64,000 nucleotides of DNA from Aplectana chamaeleonis (Eukaryota > Nematoda > Chromadorea > Rhabditida > Cosmocercidae): NCBI GenBank assembly GCA_029168955.1, contig JAPDOI010000888.1:186001-250000 (forward strand), written 5' to 3'. A program made the position numbers and the translations under genes. A model generated the notes under the pieces. The model had not been told where the DNA came from and did no database searches. It saw nothing but the letters and a program-made list of their open reading frames with translations. Below are positions 33,002-44,168 of the stretch, in pieces; positions within the stretch are counted from its first letter, which is position 1, and the number at the start of each line of letters is the position of its first letter.

Positions 33002-33303
33002 TATTATTATTATGTTGGAATTCCTATGCCGGACGAGGTTGGTAGATGGAATGCTTTATTTCGGGCCTGACGTTTCGACTGACGTCTTCTTCAGAGGCCT
33101 AAAAGTGTGGTTCGAGCATTATTTTATTCATGACTTACCCTATTACCCTTACATTCCCTGATTTACCCTGATTCATGAATAAAATAATGCTCGAACCACA
33201 CTTTTAGGCCTCTGAAGAAAACGTGAGTCGAAACGTCAGGCCCGAAATAAAGCATTCCATCTACAAACCTCGTCCGGCATAGGAATTCCAATATAATAAT
33301 ATA
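33002..33303. repeat. Palindromic repeat with CTGAAGAA core, copy B
   Basis: Ortholog of 16,346-16,643. One arm reads CTGAAGAAAACGTGAGTCG where the other keeps the GACGTCAGTC form, so one arm has drifted. Confidence 0.75.
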
Positions 33304-34717
33304 CAATGCCGAGGTTGGAAGAAAGGAAAATTTGGAGATTATTCATATATTATATTCAAAACCGGTTTAGAGACAATGAGGGAACGCTAGACAGACGGAG
33401 GGAGCAGAATCGCGCGCGCCGCTCGCGCCAAGAGTCGTGAGAATTACGACGTTTTACACTGGATAACTCGTTTTGACAAGACCTGTCGAGTAAATGAATG
33501 AATTCAAAAACCCGTATCCAAATTTTCGAATTGCATAAAAGTATTTCATAGACACTTTCAAGAAATTTTCAATCGCTGAATGTACTAATGTCGTGACTCA
33601 AAACCGGCCAAATAATCGAAACATCCCATCAAATATTCGAACTCCCGATTGAATCGAATATTCGAAGAACCGAATGAATCGAAAATTCATGAGACGAAGT
33701 ACCCGACTTCCACGAATGAGACGAATACTCAAAAAAAGCAAAACCTGAATTTCCGAATCCATCGAATATTCGGAGAAATCGGACATTGAATTTCAGAACG
33801 AGTCAAACATTCGAATAATTATTCGAGTCGGTTCCGATCAGGAAAGAGCGGAATTCCGATTTCCGATGGTTTTTGGCCTTCTGATTTCCGATTTCCGCAA
33901 AAATGCCCCAAAATGCGGAAAAAATCGGAAATGATTAGAAGATTTTAATTTTAGGAGCTGTTTTCTGCCAGACCTTTAGGAAGTTCTTTGAGGGCTAAAC
34001 CTGAACCGAAGGTTTGTCTTGTTGTTTGAAAAAGAGCAAGGAATGAGATTCACATATCGACAGCACTGTATTTTCTTTAAAAAAATCAAAAACCCACTGC
34101 AATTGGGCTCTTTTCCATCGGATTCAGGCTGAACCATTCTCAAACTGAGCTCTTTTTCAGTGAGATTCATCTTTCTCCATGCTTTTATTGAATCTAATAG
34201 GATTGAACAATGAAGAGGAATAGCATAATCAAAACAAATTAGAAACCGCTGCTAAGGAACTGGCAGACGACTGGCTGACATAGGAACAGTTAACGATTTC
34301 GCAACATTACTGCTGCCATATGAGCTAACAGAGGTGGATTCGCTTCGGGACCGCCATTCCTTTGAACAAAAAAGCAGGGTGAGGTCATTCAATCCGTGGA
34401 ATGTCCGGTTCGCCACAAACCACTCCGGCTTTGGAACCCACTTTTCCGACGTTTTCTATTTGAGCATAGATTTGCTACAATTTGCCACAAGTGGAGGTTT
34501 TGTCACCTTTGAAGGCTCGAGTTAGTAAAATTGGATCCTGCAGACCGAAAATCTGACCTGGAACTCTCTCTCCGACCGCTGTCTTCCCCTCAACAAGCTT
34601 GTGTCCATGGGGAAGTACGCTTATAACTCCGTCACAGCAACAGTTCACAATTATATATAGAAGGCAGACTCGATTTCTGCGTCAAAAAGTGGTTTTGGGG
34701 ATAGCGAAGTTTCTCTA

Positions 34718-34996
34718 CCGTGGTTCTCTGGGCCAAATCCCGGCCCGCATTTGCGTCTCGACACGCTTTGCGGCCGCGCGCTTCCGAATCGGAGGAGGTT
34801 CCAGCGCCGCAGCCGCTGATCAGTTGACTCTAGGAGGATTTTGGAAACTGAAAACTTTAAAAGATTGGAGAAAGCTGTATAAAAAAGTCGCATCGAGTCG
34901 GTCTTGACGCTGGAAGCCCGACTGACTCGAGCGCGTGCGGCCGCAGAGCGTGTCGAGACGCGATTGCGGACCGTAATTTGGCCCAGAGAAGCACAA
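34718..34996. mobile_element. TA-flanked MITE with GCGGCCGC ends, copy 4
   Basis: Ortholog of 18,068-18,346. Confidence 0.75.
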
Positions 34997-35234
34997 TACT
35001 TTTTCGTATTCAAACGTTGTGCAAAACGTGGCACAGGTTTTGTACCTGACTAAGCTGACATTCTCAGTTTTGTCTGTTCATGTCGTTTCTATCGAAAGTA
35101 TGTTGACTGAAAACTTCTTCAAGGACTGCTCGAAATGGTTTCATTTTGAAACCCAACCTTACGCCTCTTTCTATCTCCAAACACCTCATCATTGCTCTGA
35201 TGAGGTGTTTCCACATCGGCAGAGGTCTGAGCTA

Positions 35235-35513
35235 CTGTGCTTCTCTGAGCCAAATTTCGGTACGCAATCGCGTCTCGACCCGCTTTGCGGCCGCACGCGC
35301 TCGGGTCAGTCGAGTTTCCAGCGCCAGAGCCGACTCGATGGGCCTTTTTCATACATTTTTATCCTATTTGTTTTAGTTTCCAGTTTCCAAAGCCCACCTA
35401 GAGAAAAGAGATCAACGGCTGCGGCGCTGGAAGCTCTTCCGACTCTGGAGCGTGCGGCCGCAAAGCGTGTCGAGACGCAATTGCGGACCGGAATTTGACT
35501 CAGAGAAGCACAG
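35235..35513. mobile_element. TA-flanked MITE with GCGGCCGC ends, copy 5
   Basis: Ortholog of 18,585-18,863; tips CTGTGC...GCACAG intact and flanked by TA. Confidence 0.8.
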
Positions 35514-36181
35514 TATGTGAGGACTTATTCACCATTATCAGTGGCGAGTTACGGATTAAGATTTACGAGGAATTTGAAAAATTACGATTTACGAAATTAT
35601 AAAAATCAGTTACGCACAGCCCTGGTGTGAACCTATATGTACATACATACATACATATACCGATAGCAGAAAAGTTGTAATGCGGTGAGCGGAGAAGTCT
35701 GACTACCAATAAATTTTGAATAAAATATTCATTCGACATAAGAGAACGTGAAAAGGTCAATTCAATGAATAACAGGAAACACGTAAACATTGCGAAAATC
35801 GCCGGAGAAATGGAGAACACAAGTAAATCCCGGAGTTAGAAACGCATGTTGAAGCCGGACCATTACACAAAAGGGCACATTCTGCACACAGAAAGCAACA
35901 TTATCTAAATTTTCGCGAAAATTTTCAACACTAGAAAATACGGTACTGAAATGAATGACTCCAAGTATGTCTAAGAGTTACAAGATTCTTTCTGTCCAAC
36001 TGTAGAAAATCACTCGGCTATGAAAAGTAAGCTGTACTTTAGTAAAAGGAGTAAACACGATAGCAAAAAAGGTTGAAATGTCGAAGTTGAACGGCTCCTA
36101 TTATAACGCTTACGTCATTGCAAGCATCAAAAACAAGTCCGAAAAATCGTATTGGAGCTATGTTGAACCACCAACACATAA

Positions 36182-36391
36182 AGCGTGTCCGAATGAGAGT
36201 GGCCGACCACGCGGCCGTCCTGCGTGCTGATTGAATGCTTGCTGCCAGCCGCTGCCGGCCCCGCTAATAGTCAATGGCTGGGGGAGGAAGGCTCGCCGTT
36301 GTTTCGCATGCTCGTCCGAGAGCGGCGCACGCGACAGCCGCCTGCCACCTACGACGGCCGCATAGTCGGCCACTCACATTCGGATACACCT
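36182..36391. mobile_element. GC-rich MITE, CCGAATGAGA family
   Basis: Ortholog of 19,525-19,798 with about 60 bp missing from the left arm. Confidence 0.65.
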
Positions 36392-36597
36392 TATAGTCTC
36401 CGCCCTTCAACACGAATAACCTCAAATCGATTGCTCAAATACGGTCACTTGGTTCGCTTTTGATGCTTCCACGACGTAAGCGGTTTTTTGCCACTTTCCA
36501 ATACTTCCAGCCCTAAACCTTTGATTCATGTCGGGAAAAGGACGTACCATACTTGAGCATGTTTACCGTTTTGGAAAAGGCGGGAGTGGTCAAGGTA

Positions 36598-36877
36598 CTG
36601 TGCTTATCTGGGTCAAATTCCGGTCCGCAATTGCGTCTCGACACGCTTCGCGGCCGCACGCGCTCGAGTCAATCGAGTTTCCAGCTCCAGAGCCGACACG
36701 ATATGGCTTTTTTAAAAAAGTTTTCTTCAATTTTGTTCAGTTTCCAGCTTCTAAAACCCACCTAGAGTCAACAGATCGGCAGCTGCGGCGCTGGAAACTC
36801 TTCCGACTCGAAAGCGCGCGGCCGCAAAGCGTGTCGAGACGCAATTGCGGAACGGAATTTGACCCAGATAAGCACAG
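36598..36877. mobile_element. TA-flanked MITE with GCGGCCGC ends, copy 6
   Basis: Ortholog of 20,003-20,279; CTGTGC...GCACAG flanked by TA. Confidence 0.8.
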
Positions 36878-36975
36878 TAGCGATTGTTTTCCAAGCTTCC
36901 AATCGCGTAAAAGTTAGAGTAAAGAGCGCACGAGTCTCTTAAAATCGCTATCTCAACCACATTTGCAAGCCTGAA

Positions 36976-37130
36976 TCCTCTGTTTCAGAGCCAAATTTAC
37001 TGTTCCTTCGCGCGCATGTGCGGATCGAGGGTAGATACAGAGAAAAAGTGTGATAAGAAGGAGACGCAGCATATGCACGCAGACGCACGAGACGAAGGGA
37101 AATAAATTTCCTTCCGAAACAGGATATGCT
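36976..37130. repeat. MITE with ATCCTCTGTTTC ends, copy 6
   Basis: Ortholog of 20,379-20,530; the right end has lost AGAG (CCGAAACAGGATA). Confidence 0.6.
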
Positions 37131-37914
37131 GCGTTCCAATTTTAAGAGCTAACCTTATTCATTCCGAGCAGAAAAAAAGAAGTCTTCCGAGCCTATGTAG
37201 TACTAGTTTCCTACCAATCGATCGAATAGCTTATTAGGTCACACGGTCGCCTCAAAAATTCTAATTTAGTTAATGGACGAGACCATGGGCGATCGATTAT
37301 GATTTGCAATCGAAACTCCGCTAATCGGCAGTGTCGCGATAGCCGCATCGCTCACCGCAAATGATCGCCTACAGCCCATTCGCTAGACTAAATTTCCCAA
37401 AAGGAGGATACCTGAGTAACTGAGCATAGTTCGCCTATGTGTTGCATAGCTACGCCTTTTTTGTACATCGACTGAGCTCACAATGTCCGAGCTATTACTC
37501 GATTTCTACTGGTTAGGAGCAGGGATGAGAGGAATTCCTGATTTTCGTCCTTCCTATTCGCTTTCCGAAAAAAGGCCTGGAAAGGCGGGAACAACCGGAA
37601 ATTACCTGAAGATTAAAATTTTTCACATTTTTCCTTGCCGAAAAAAGGTTTCTTTCGGCGCTTAATTCAAATTTGAGGTCCGTTTTCACAGTTCACAAAA
37701 CAAGGGTTGATTGAATTCACATGAAAGTTATTCAATAAAGAAGGATAAACCCAAGTTTTTGGTAGGCACAGTCACCATGGGAGGGTCAAGAAATTAACTG
37801 AATGAATTTCCGATTTTCAATGGCTTTTGGCGTTCCCATTTCCAAATTCCGAAAATGAGTAGGTCGTTCCGATTTCCGAAACTCAGAAAAAAATTCCACT
37901 CATTCCTGTTTGGG
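37131..37914. other. Non-coding duplicon sequence
   Basis: Matches A 20,531-21,302. Contains GCAGGGATGAGAGGAATTCC near 37,521, a hAT-like tip. No gene. Confidence 0.45.
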
Positions 37915-38095
37915 AGACTCAGACGATTCTCAGCCCGAGCCACTTGACAGTTCGGCTCGTGTTTCCTCAATCTATGAGCCCCTTCTGTTGCTGTCCGGGC
38001 GAACAGGCGGACCCCGAACAGCAACAGAAGTGGCCCGGAGATAGGGGGGATCAATAGCCGGACCTTCAAGCGGCTCGGAGCCGAGAATAGTCTGC
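37915..38095. repeat. MITE with CTCAG ends, copy 3
   Basis: Ortholog of 21,303-21,484; inverted GATTCTCAGCCCGAGCC and GGCTCGGAGCCGAGAATA. Confidence 0.55.
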
Positions 38096-38264
38096 GCTGT
38101 ATGTGGAATCGATGGCCCAGAAGTTTTTCCTTTTGCGAATGAACAAAGATACTGCTCCACACTTTAGTGCCCAAACTTTTGGCCTCTCTTGGGGATTTAA
38201 TTCAACGCGTGGAAGTAGTTTAATATAAGTTCGATTGTCACAAAATGTCTATGCATTCACTCCT

Positions 38265-39020
38265 TTACAGAAATAATCCTTCATGAAGAAGCCTGGCCAA
38301 CTCCATCTCCGAAACAGGATGACCAGTAAATGCCCTAAAATAATCTAATTGAAGTATGAAGGAATCAACTATACTAGTTAGAGTAAGCTCAACACGATTA
38401 CCTCAAGTTCTGTACGACAACGATATTATCAAACCTATGCACGAACACGTTGTCCGTCGAGAGAAAATCTACGTTTTCTTCAAAAGGCAAGAAAATATGG
38501 ATAAAATTGAAGTCCCGCTTTCCTTCATTGACTTCCTGCAAAAAAAATCCATTCTTTTTAAAAGACTTCCTGCAAAAAAATCTATTCTTTTTAAAAGACA
38601 ACTATTGGATGAACCATCCAATAAAAAGATGGTTTTCAAACTAACGTTTATCAGTGACTTCAGTCCTTCAATCGTGATCAGTTGTGGAGAGAGTATAAAA
38701 GCTTCTATGGCAGTGAAACTAGCGAGAAGGGTGTCGTCTATGGGCAGAATGATGGGGCGCTCGTCGGAATCACGAATTTCCCCGATGAACAATCGTGGTC
38801 TGGTCACCAAGAATGAGCACATTTCAAGGCCAAAATGCTCTTGAGAGCAGCCGCAGATGTCGACTAGACCGATGTGCTCCGCAGCGATTGAACGAATGAA
38901 CTTGAGGAATGCTGGAGGGCTGGTTGAGGCCAGCGTTGAATGCAACATCTCCAACCTGCAGACGTAAATTTTGCTCAGGCTTGACGAAATCACATCCAGC
39001 ATGCGGTCGAACAGCGCGGT
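38265..39020 (-). CDS. Putative F-box-associated gene, copy B (three 3' exons)
   Basis: Exons: 39,020-38,646 (125 codons, acceptor TTTTAG, donor GTTAGT), 38,535-38,402 (134 nt, donor GTAATC) and 38,334-38,265 (acceptor TTATTTTAG, stop TAA). The spliced frame is open for 192 residues, beginning TALFDRMLDVISSSL and ending MELARLLHEGLFL. It matches copy A in exon lengths (one codon difference) and splice phases (0, then 2), which argues for a real gene. The exon 2 acceptor lies in a tandemly duplicated 34-bp unit; only the downstream AG gives the open frame. The upstream intron is occupied by a mariner remnant (39,058-39,946), and no 5' exon or start was found. Likely an F-box-associated C-terminal region; uncertain. 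Confidence 0.6.
38535..38602 (-). repeat. Tandemly duplicated 3' splice site (34-bp unit, two copies)
   Basis: On the minus strand the text TTTTAAAAAGAATAGATTTT, T-run, GCAGGAAGTC occurs twice in a row. Copy A (21,903-21,935) has one unit. Using the upstream AG would read GAA GTC TTT TAA, a stop. Confidence 0.85.
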
Positions 39021-39057
39021 CTAAAACATTTTGTTATGAGAAAGCTGCAAATTTCAA

Positions 39058-39946
39058 GTTGGGGAATAGGTTCGTTCGTTTCTTTCAGAGCTTTATTCGA
39101 TGGATTTATTTCTTCGTTTAGCAAAGTTTTTGTATTCGTTAGAAAGGGTTTTTTCTTCTCTACAGAACTGTGCTACTTGCTTCTCAAAAACTTACAGTTT
39201 TTCTTATTTTTCAGGCTTGGAATGTGAATACCCTTCGAATCATTGCCTAACACCTCGCGCGCCATCGAGCAACACGCGGTCATAAGCAGCGCTTTTTGTA
39301 CCGAATCAGAACACGGGAGATCAGAAATGGTGTCTGTACGTGAATATGAAGCAAGGTGTGTGGCACCAGGAGACGAGCCGAAGCCGAGAGTCAAACAAGA
39401 TCTCCACCCCGGAAGAGACCATGATCTGCCTTTGGTTGGACTGGGAAGGCACGATAGACTGGGAAATCCTTGAAAAGAAAAGCAAGGAGCTCATCATCGC
39501 CCAACTGCGCCGCGTAAATGAGGCTATGCGACTGAAAAGACCTGATCGACAAGGCCAAATCTTGCTCCACGACAACGCCAGACCCCATGTTGCCCAGGTC
39601 GTCAGAGCCGCACTCCATGAGCTCGAATGGGAGGCTCTTCAGCATACACCGTACTCTCCGGACCTTGCGCCAACCGATTATCATCTATTACGCTATGTAG
39701 AATCAAATGCGGGGTGTTACCTTAGACGGCAAAGTGGGCCTCAAAAATTGTCTCAACAACTTCATTTACATCAGACTGGGCGATTTTTGGCAGAGCGGCA
39801 TCAAAAAATTGGTCGAAAGGTGGGAGGAGGTCGTGAACAGTAGCGGCGAATACACGATTGATTAGTTAATGGTTATAATTATTGTTTTTGTTCAAATAAA
39901 GCTGCTCGAAAAAAACCGAACAAACTTATTCCCTAACCCAACAATT
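39058..39946 (+). mobile_element. mariner-type element with internal deletion
   Basis: The left end GTTGGGGAATAGGTTCGTTC matches, inverted, the right end (39,920-39,946, ending near CTTATTCCCTAACCCAAC). About 0.89 kb instead of the usual 1.3 kb. It lies in the presumed upstream intron of the gene at 38,265-39,020. Confidence 0.75.
39340..39843 (+). pseudogene. mariner transposase, catalytic part
   Basis: Contains WLDWEGTIDWEIL (first catalytic Asp), LLHDNARPHVA (second Asp) and YSPDLAPTDYHL, with exactly 34 residues between the second and third Asp, the mariner DD34D signature. The N-terminal helix-turn-helix domain is missing and the C-terminus runs out of frame after YVESNAG. A cut-and-paste transposase remnant; not functional. 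Confidence 0.85.
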
Positions 39947-40403
39947 CGAAAAAATGTAGTTCAGGTTTACAACGTGAAGTATCTGTAGAAAAAGAAAAAC
40001 GCGTCTAGTTGACTTTACAATCGTATCATGATTTTTTTTGTTTTTGAGCGCCTACTGAGCCTTATGTTTTTGATGCGGTAAAAACTCCAAACGTCGTAAA
40101 TGTTTTTTACGCTTCAACCTTTTTTAGTACGTGGCTTCCTTTTATGATTCTTTTCCTAGCGAGAAATTCTTCAAGAACATAAAATTCTCAGTGTTTGGCG
40201 TTCCCCACACAAAGAATGTGTTCATGAAAACGACGATTTTCCTTTTAGGTCAACTGTTCCACTCAAACGATGGGGCTGGCGACCCGCTATCAATCAGCTA
40301 TCGAGCAAACACCAGCTCCAGTGGCAGCCCTTTCATAGCCAGACCGCCGCCAACATGTCGTTGGCAAACGGCAGACAGTCTATTGACTGTAAGCTGTCAC
40401 CAG
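39947..40403. other. Intergenic, no feature seen
   Basis: AT-rich start, then a more balanced stretch; short open frames only, none recognised. Confidence 0.4.
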
Positions 40404-40571
40404 GGGTGCGTTCCAAGAATGTCTCCATGATGCCGTGGGAGGGCAATTAGCCTTTCCATGGACAAACCTGTTGCCCATGGCCACGAACTATAACTGCAAA
40501 TTGCTTCCACGCGGCCGTGGCTACCTTTCCATGGAAGCCTTTTACCATGGGAATGTTCTAGGAACGCACCC
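40404..40571. mobile_element. MITE, 168 bp, CAG target duplication
   Basis: Tips GGGTGCGTTCC(A/T)AGAA at both ends, flanked by CAG. No coding content. Confidence 0.75.
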
Positions 40572-41035
40572 CAGGGCTGGGCACGAGTCCCGGTTAACCT
40601 TAGGGAAGTGCATATTGGACGTTGCAGAGAGGGCAACGGGGGGTGCGTAAAGCGGACACCAAAAAAAACGAAGTGCATGTAAAAAACGAAGTGCATGACT
40701 GTCTGTCGAATTTCAGGAGCAAAGTATAACACGATTCTCTTCTGGTTTGTCATATCTTCTTCTCCGCTTTTTAAGAGAAACACTTACAGAATTCAAATTA
40801 TTGATAGATATGTAGTTTGTGTTCGCAATAATTCATAGTTGCTGTCGAAGCTTCTCATCAACAACTCTATGAGTTAAAGATCATATATAATGTGTTTGAT
40901 TGTTTTGATGAAGGAATAAACATTACTCTGCTATCTTGTAGCAAGTAAGGATTGATGTGGTTTCATGATTCTTTGGTGATTAAACTGGATTCGTTCAGTG
41001 ATTAAACTTGTGGTTACCGATTAGAAGCGAATGTA

Positions 41036-41311
41036 AGGTGCGTCCGAATGAGATTGGCTGCCCACGCGGCCGGCGTGCTTGGCAGGCGGCCGTCGCGTTC
41101 GCCGCTCTCGGACGAGCATGCGAAGAGTCCCCACCGCCATCGACAACGAACGAGGCCGGCACCGGCTGGCAGCAAGCACTGCGCCGATCAATCAGTGGGA
41201 GAGGGGACGGCCGTCGTTGAAATCCAACACTCGTCCGAGGGCGACACATGCGACGGCCGCCTGCCAAGCACGCCGGCCGCGTGGGCCGCCATTCTCATTC
41301 GGGCACACTTT
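41036..41311. mobile_element. GC-rich MITE, CCGAATGAGA family, best-preserved copy
   Basis: Left end AGGTGCGTCCGAATGAGATT; the right end is its inverse over about 60 bp (CACGCGGCCGGCGTGCTTGG is shared). The open frames through it are by-products of the GC-rich inverted repeat. Confidence 0.8.
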
Positions 41312-41524
41312 ACAAAGACAGCGCTCAGACGCGCTATCGTTCACGTTCAGAAAAGGATTAGCAAACTGCTGTATTATGGCAGACTAAAAATACAGATATC
41401 ACGGTCAGTGTAAAAACTAGCCAACGAAATTTCGCCTATGAGAATGACTTATGAAGAGAGCCGACTGTGAAAATTGAAGACTGCAAGTTCCAGTGAAAGA
41501 AGCAAATAATCGTATCTTACTACT

Positions 41525-42425
41525 TGAGAAGTACCCTGTACATAAAAACCCGAATTTAGTCCAGCTTGAAGGCCGCAATTCCTTAGAGGCTGGGCTCGCC
41601 GTGCCATATGGTGTTTGTCCGCAGCAACACAGCGCACACTGGAGTGGACGCGCGCACAATATTAATTAAAAATTTGTTTTATTACAGAACGGGGAGGAGA
41701 AAAGAATTGAAAGTGAAGTAAATGGAAGAAGGCAGAAATTGGATGCTTTCAATGCAATCATTTCAGAAATTTAATGTAAATAAACTAAATTGGAGCAGGG
41801 TGAATTTTTCGGACTTGACAAGGTTCATTCAAATGAACTTTGTTGATTAAAAACAGCATTAACCATGAGAACTAAGAGCATTGGGAGAAAGAGGAGAATC
41901 TGGCAAACATTTTAGTAACAAGAGCTTTGATATTCAATGTGATTTAAGGACCTTAAAACTCGTCCCGGTTTTGTCCCGGTTTTCGGGGTAAAACCGGGAC
42001 GAGATTTAAGGTCCTTAAATCACATTAAAAACGATCTTGTTGAAGCTAAATTGTTTGCCAGATTCTCCTCTTTCCCACAATATCCTTTGCTCGCATGTTT
42101 AATGCTACTTTTGATCAACTAGGTTAGTTTGAATTAAATTTGTCACGGCTAAATACTTACCCATGCTCCAACTTTGTTTATTTACATTAAATTTTTGAAA
42201 TGGGTACATCCAGAATGGACAATTTTCATCATCATCCATTTCCTTCTGTTTCAATCGTTTTCTCTCCCCCGTTCTGTAATTAAATACATTTTTTTATTGA
42301 TATTGTGTGCGCGTCCACTCCCGTGTGCGCTGTGTAGCTGCGTACACACACCATATCGCACGGCGAGCAGAGTCTCTAAGGGATTGCGGCATTCTACGTG
42401 GGTAAAAATCGGGTTTTGCACTCCC
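41525..42425. mobile_element. Foldback element, about 0.9 kb
   Basis: The arms are inverted copies (e.g. AGTGGACGCGCGCACAATAT at 41,643 and the inverse near 42,300) converging on a tight central hairpin at 41,940-42,023 with CGTCCCGGTTTT and AAAACCGGGACG. Arms of about 400 bp with indels. Outer tips are degraded; no target duplication found. Confidence 0.75.
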
Positions 42426-42429
42426 TACG

Positions 42430-43684
42430 CATCTCATCAATCCCTACATGGTTCCACAACACAAAATAATTCTGAAAATTTCTTCATCAGAACGATCAAA
42501 CACGGATTAATCCTTTATACATAGGTTCATGAAAACATTCGACTGAAAACATTAATTACTGCAATAAAAGTAGCTCTGTTTTTGTTTGTAAATGCTGAAT
42601 TGTAATGAATAAATTTTTTTATATTTTGCCACAACCTACCTTCTTATTAAAAATTTTCTTCATAAGATTGTTTGGAAGTTTAAAAATTATACTACCTTTT
42701 TTTGTTGACATTTTGGGAATTCTCTTTATTCAGTGCTTTTCATACTCTGGTTTATCAAAATAAGGAAGTCAAGATCATGGCTGTTGTGCTCGTCTTCTCT
42801 GAAAACAGCCGATTTCGATTTCCCATAGGGGGGTGCCTGAGAATTACCGAGCTAGGGGGAGTGCATATTCAAAATCGCCATGCCGAGACGTGTGCCCAGC
42901 CCTGGCTGTCACTCCCGCTCGTCGGCACGGCATCGCCAGCAGGCTGGTGAACGGCTTACAGCCCTCCTAGGGCCGAATTCTGGATTGGCCGAGTCCAAAA
43001 AACCCGCGTGATTGATACACCTACATTGCATGCTGTGCGACAGGACTCTGATCGGCGATTAACTCTCCCGTCATAATCTGTCGAAGGCCGGACTGAGCCG
43101 TCCTCTCCCGTCCCTGGCGATCAGGGATGTGCGGCGATTGCCGTTTGCCGGCCGTTTTTGGACGATTTTTGTTGAATGTCGTTAGCCGTTTTTCCCCTTT
43201 TCGACAGAAATCGGCAAAAAGTGCGCAATAGATAACAAACGCCGCGACTAGGATGTGAATGGAAACCCGGAAACCTTGCAGCGACGGGCTCGAAAGTAGA
43301 GAGGCAGACTATTCGTACTTCGGAACTTCAAGCTAGTTTATGTAACCTACCGTGCGGACACGTCATAGCAATTGCTAGTATTGTAGCGCCATGCTTGTGT
43401 GGTTCCTTTTGTCTGGAAGAGTACCGAATTCCCCACCCCCTCCTTGCTGAGGCTTGATCAAGCGATTTAGGGTTGATCGAGACAGGAATTTAAACATCCT
43501 GTACATTTTCAGGAGAGGGCACAAAGGTTTCAGAGCTGAATTTCTTTCAGATATTCTTCAAAGCGCCGTGTAGAGGATGTTGGATTTCACTGACTTTTTG
43601 TGGGCTTGTGCACTTTGTCATCTTCTATTATGCTCAGAATTACGCTGAGAAACATGCTACCAAGTTGAAATTTGGAGTTCTGAG
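42430..43684. other. Intergenic, no supported gene
   Basis: AT-rich to about 42,780, then mixed composition. No repeat partner or coding signal recognised apart from short chance frames. Confidence 0.4.
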
Positions 43685-44168
43685 TTAAAGGCAGTGTTCA
43701 CGATAAGGATCGTTTTTCTGCTTTTTCGCCTATATTGAAGACGGTCCAATGCTGATTTCAATGATGTTCTTGGAATCGTACAAGACCATCTAGGAACGGA
43801 GTTGTGGTCCCTCCAAAATTGAGCTAGGAAAGCATGGTGGACGAGTTGTCCGAGGCTTGTAACTTCCGTCTTTTGCAGCCGATGTATGCGAGCTGACCTG
43901 AGTAGAAAGAGAAGCTGAGAATGAGGGGAAGAACGGGGCTGTTGATCGGAAACCGTCGCTCATTTGACAATCTCGAACATTCATTTATTCACGTCGGTGG
44001 GCGTGGAAAGTGCATATGGGTTTAACGAGCTGAAGGGTGTCCAACTTTAGGGCCGTAGGGGACCGTTCCAAGCTCATTTTTTTAACGTTAGGGTTGCGCT
44101 AGGCCCTGCAGCTGCCGATCTCCACCAAAAAATCAGCCATGGTTTTTATCGTGGACACTGCCTTTAAA
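43685..44168. mobile_element. TTTAAA-type element with GGCAGTGTTCACGATAA ends, copy 1
   Basis: TTAAAGGCAGTGTTCACGAT at the left and the inverse ending in CTGCCTTTAA at the right. The interior matches, inverted, the element at 47,051-47,545. Ends within TTTAAA recall Caenorhabditis palindromic elements named for that site. Confidence 0.8.

Larger units (their letters stand above)
22658..39050. repeat. Segmental duplication, copy B
   Basis: Tandem head-to-tail partner of copy A. The first third matches A with obvious substitutions and indels, while the part from about 32 to 39 kb is visibly closer to A. B lacks most of A's large insertions and has its own at 23,897, 26,156, 26,817, 28,943 and 32,330. 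Confidence 0.9.

Noticed and set aside
40995..41413. Open frames of 70-121 codons on both strands
   Set aside because: All fall in one GC-rich MITE with long inverted ends; composition, not coding, keeps them open.
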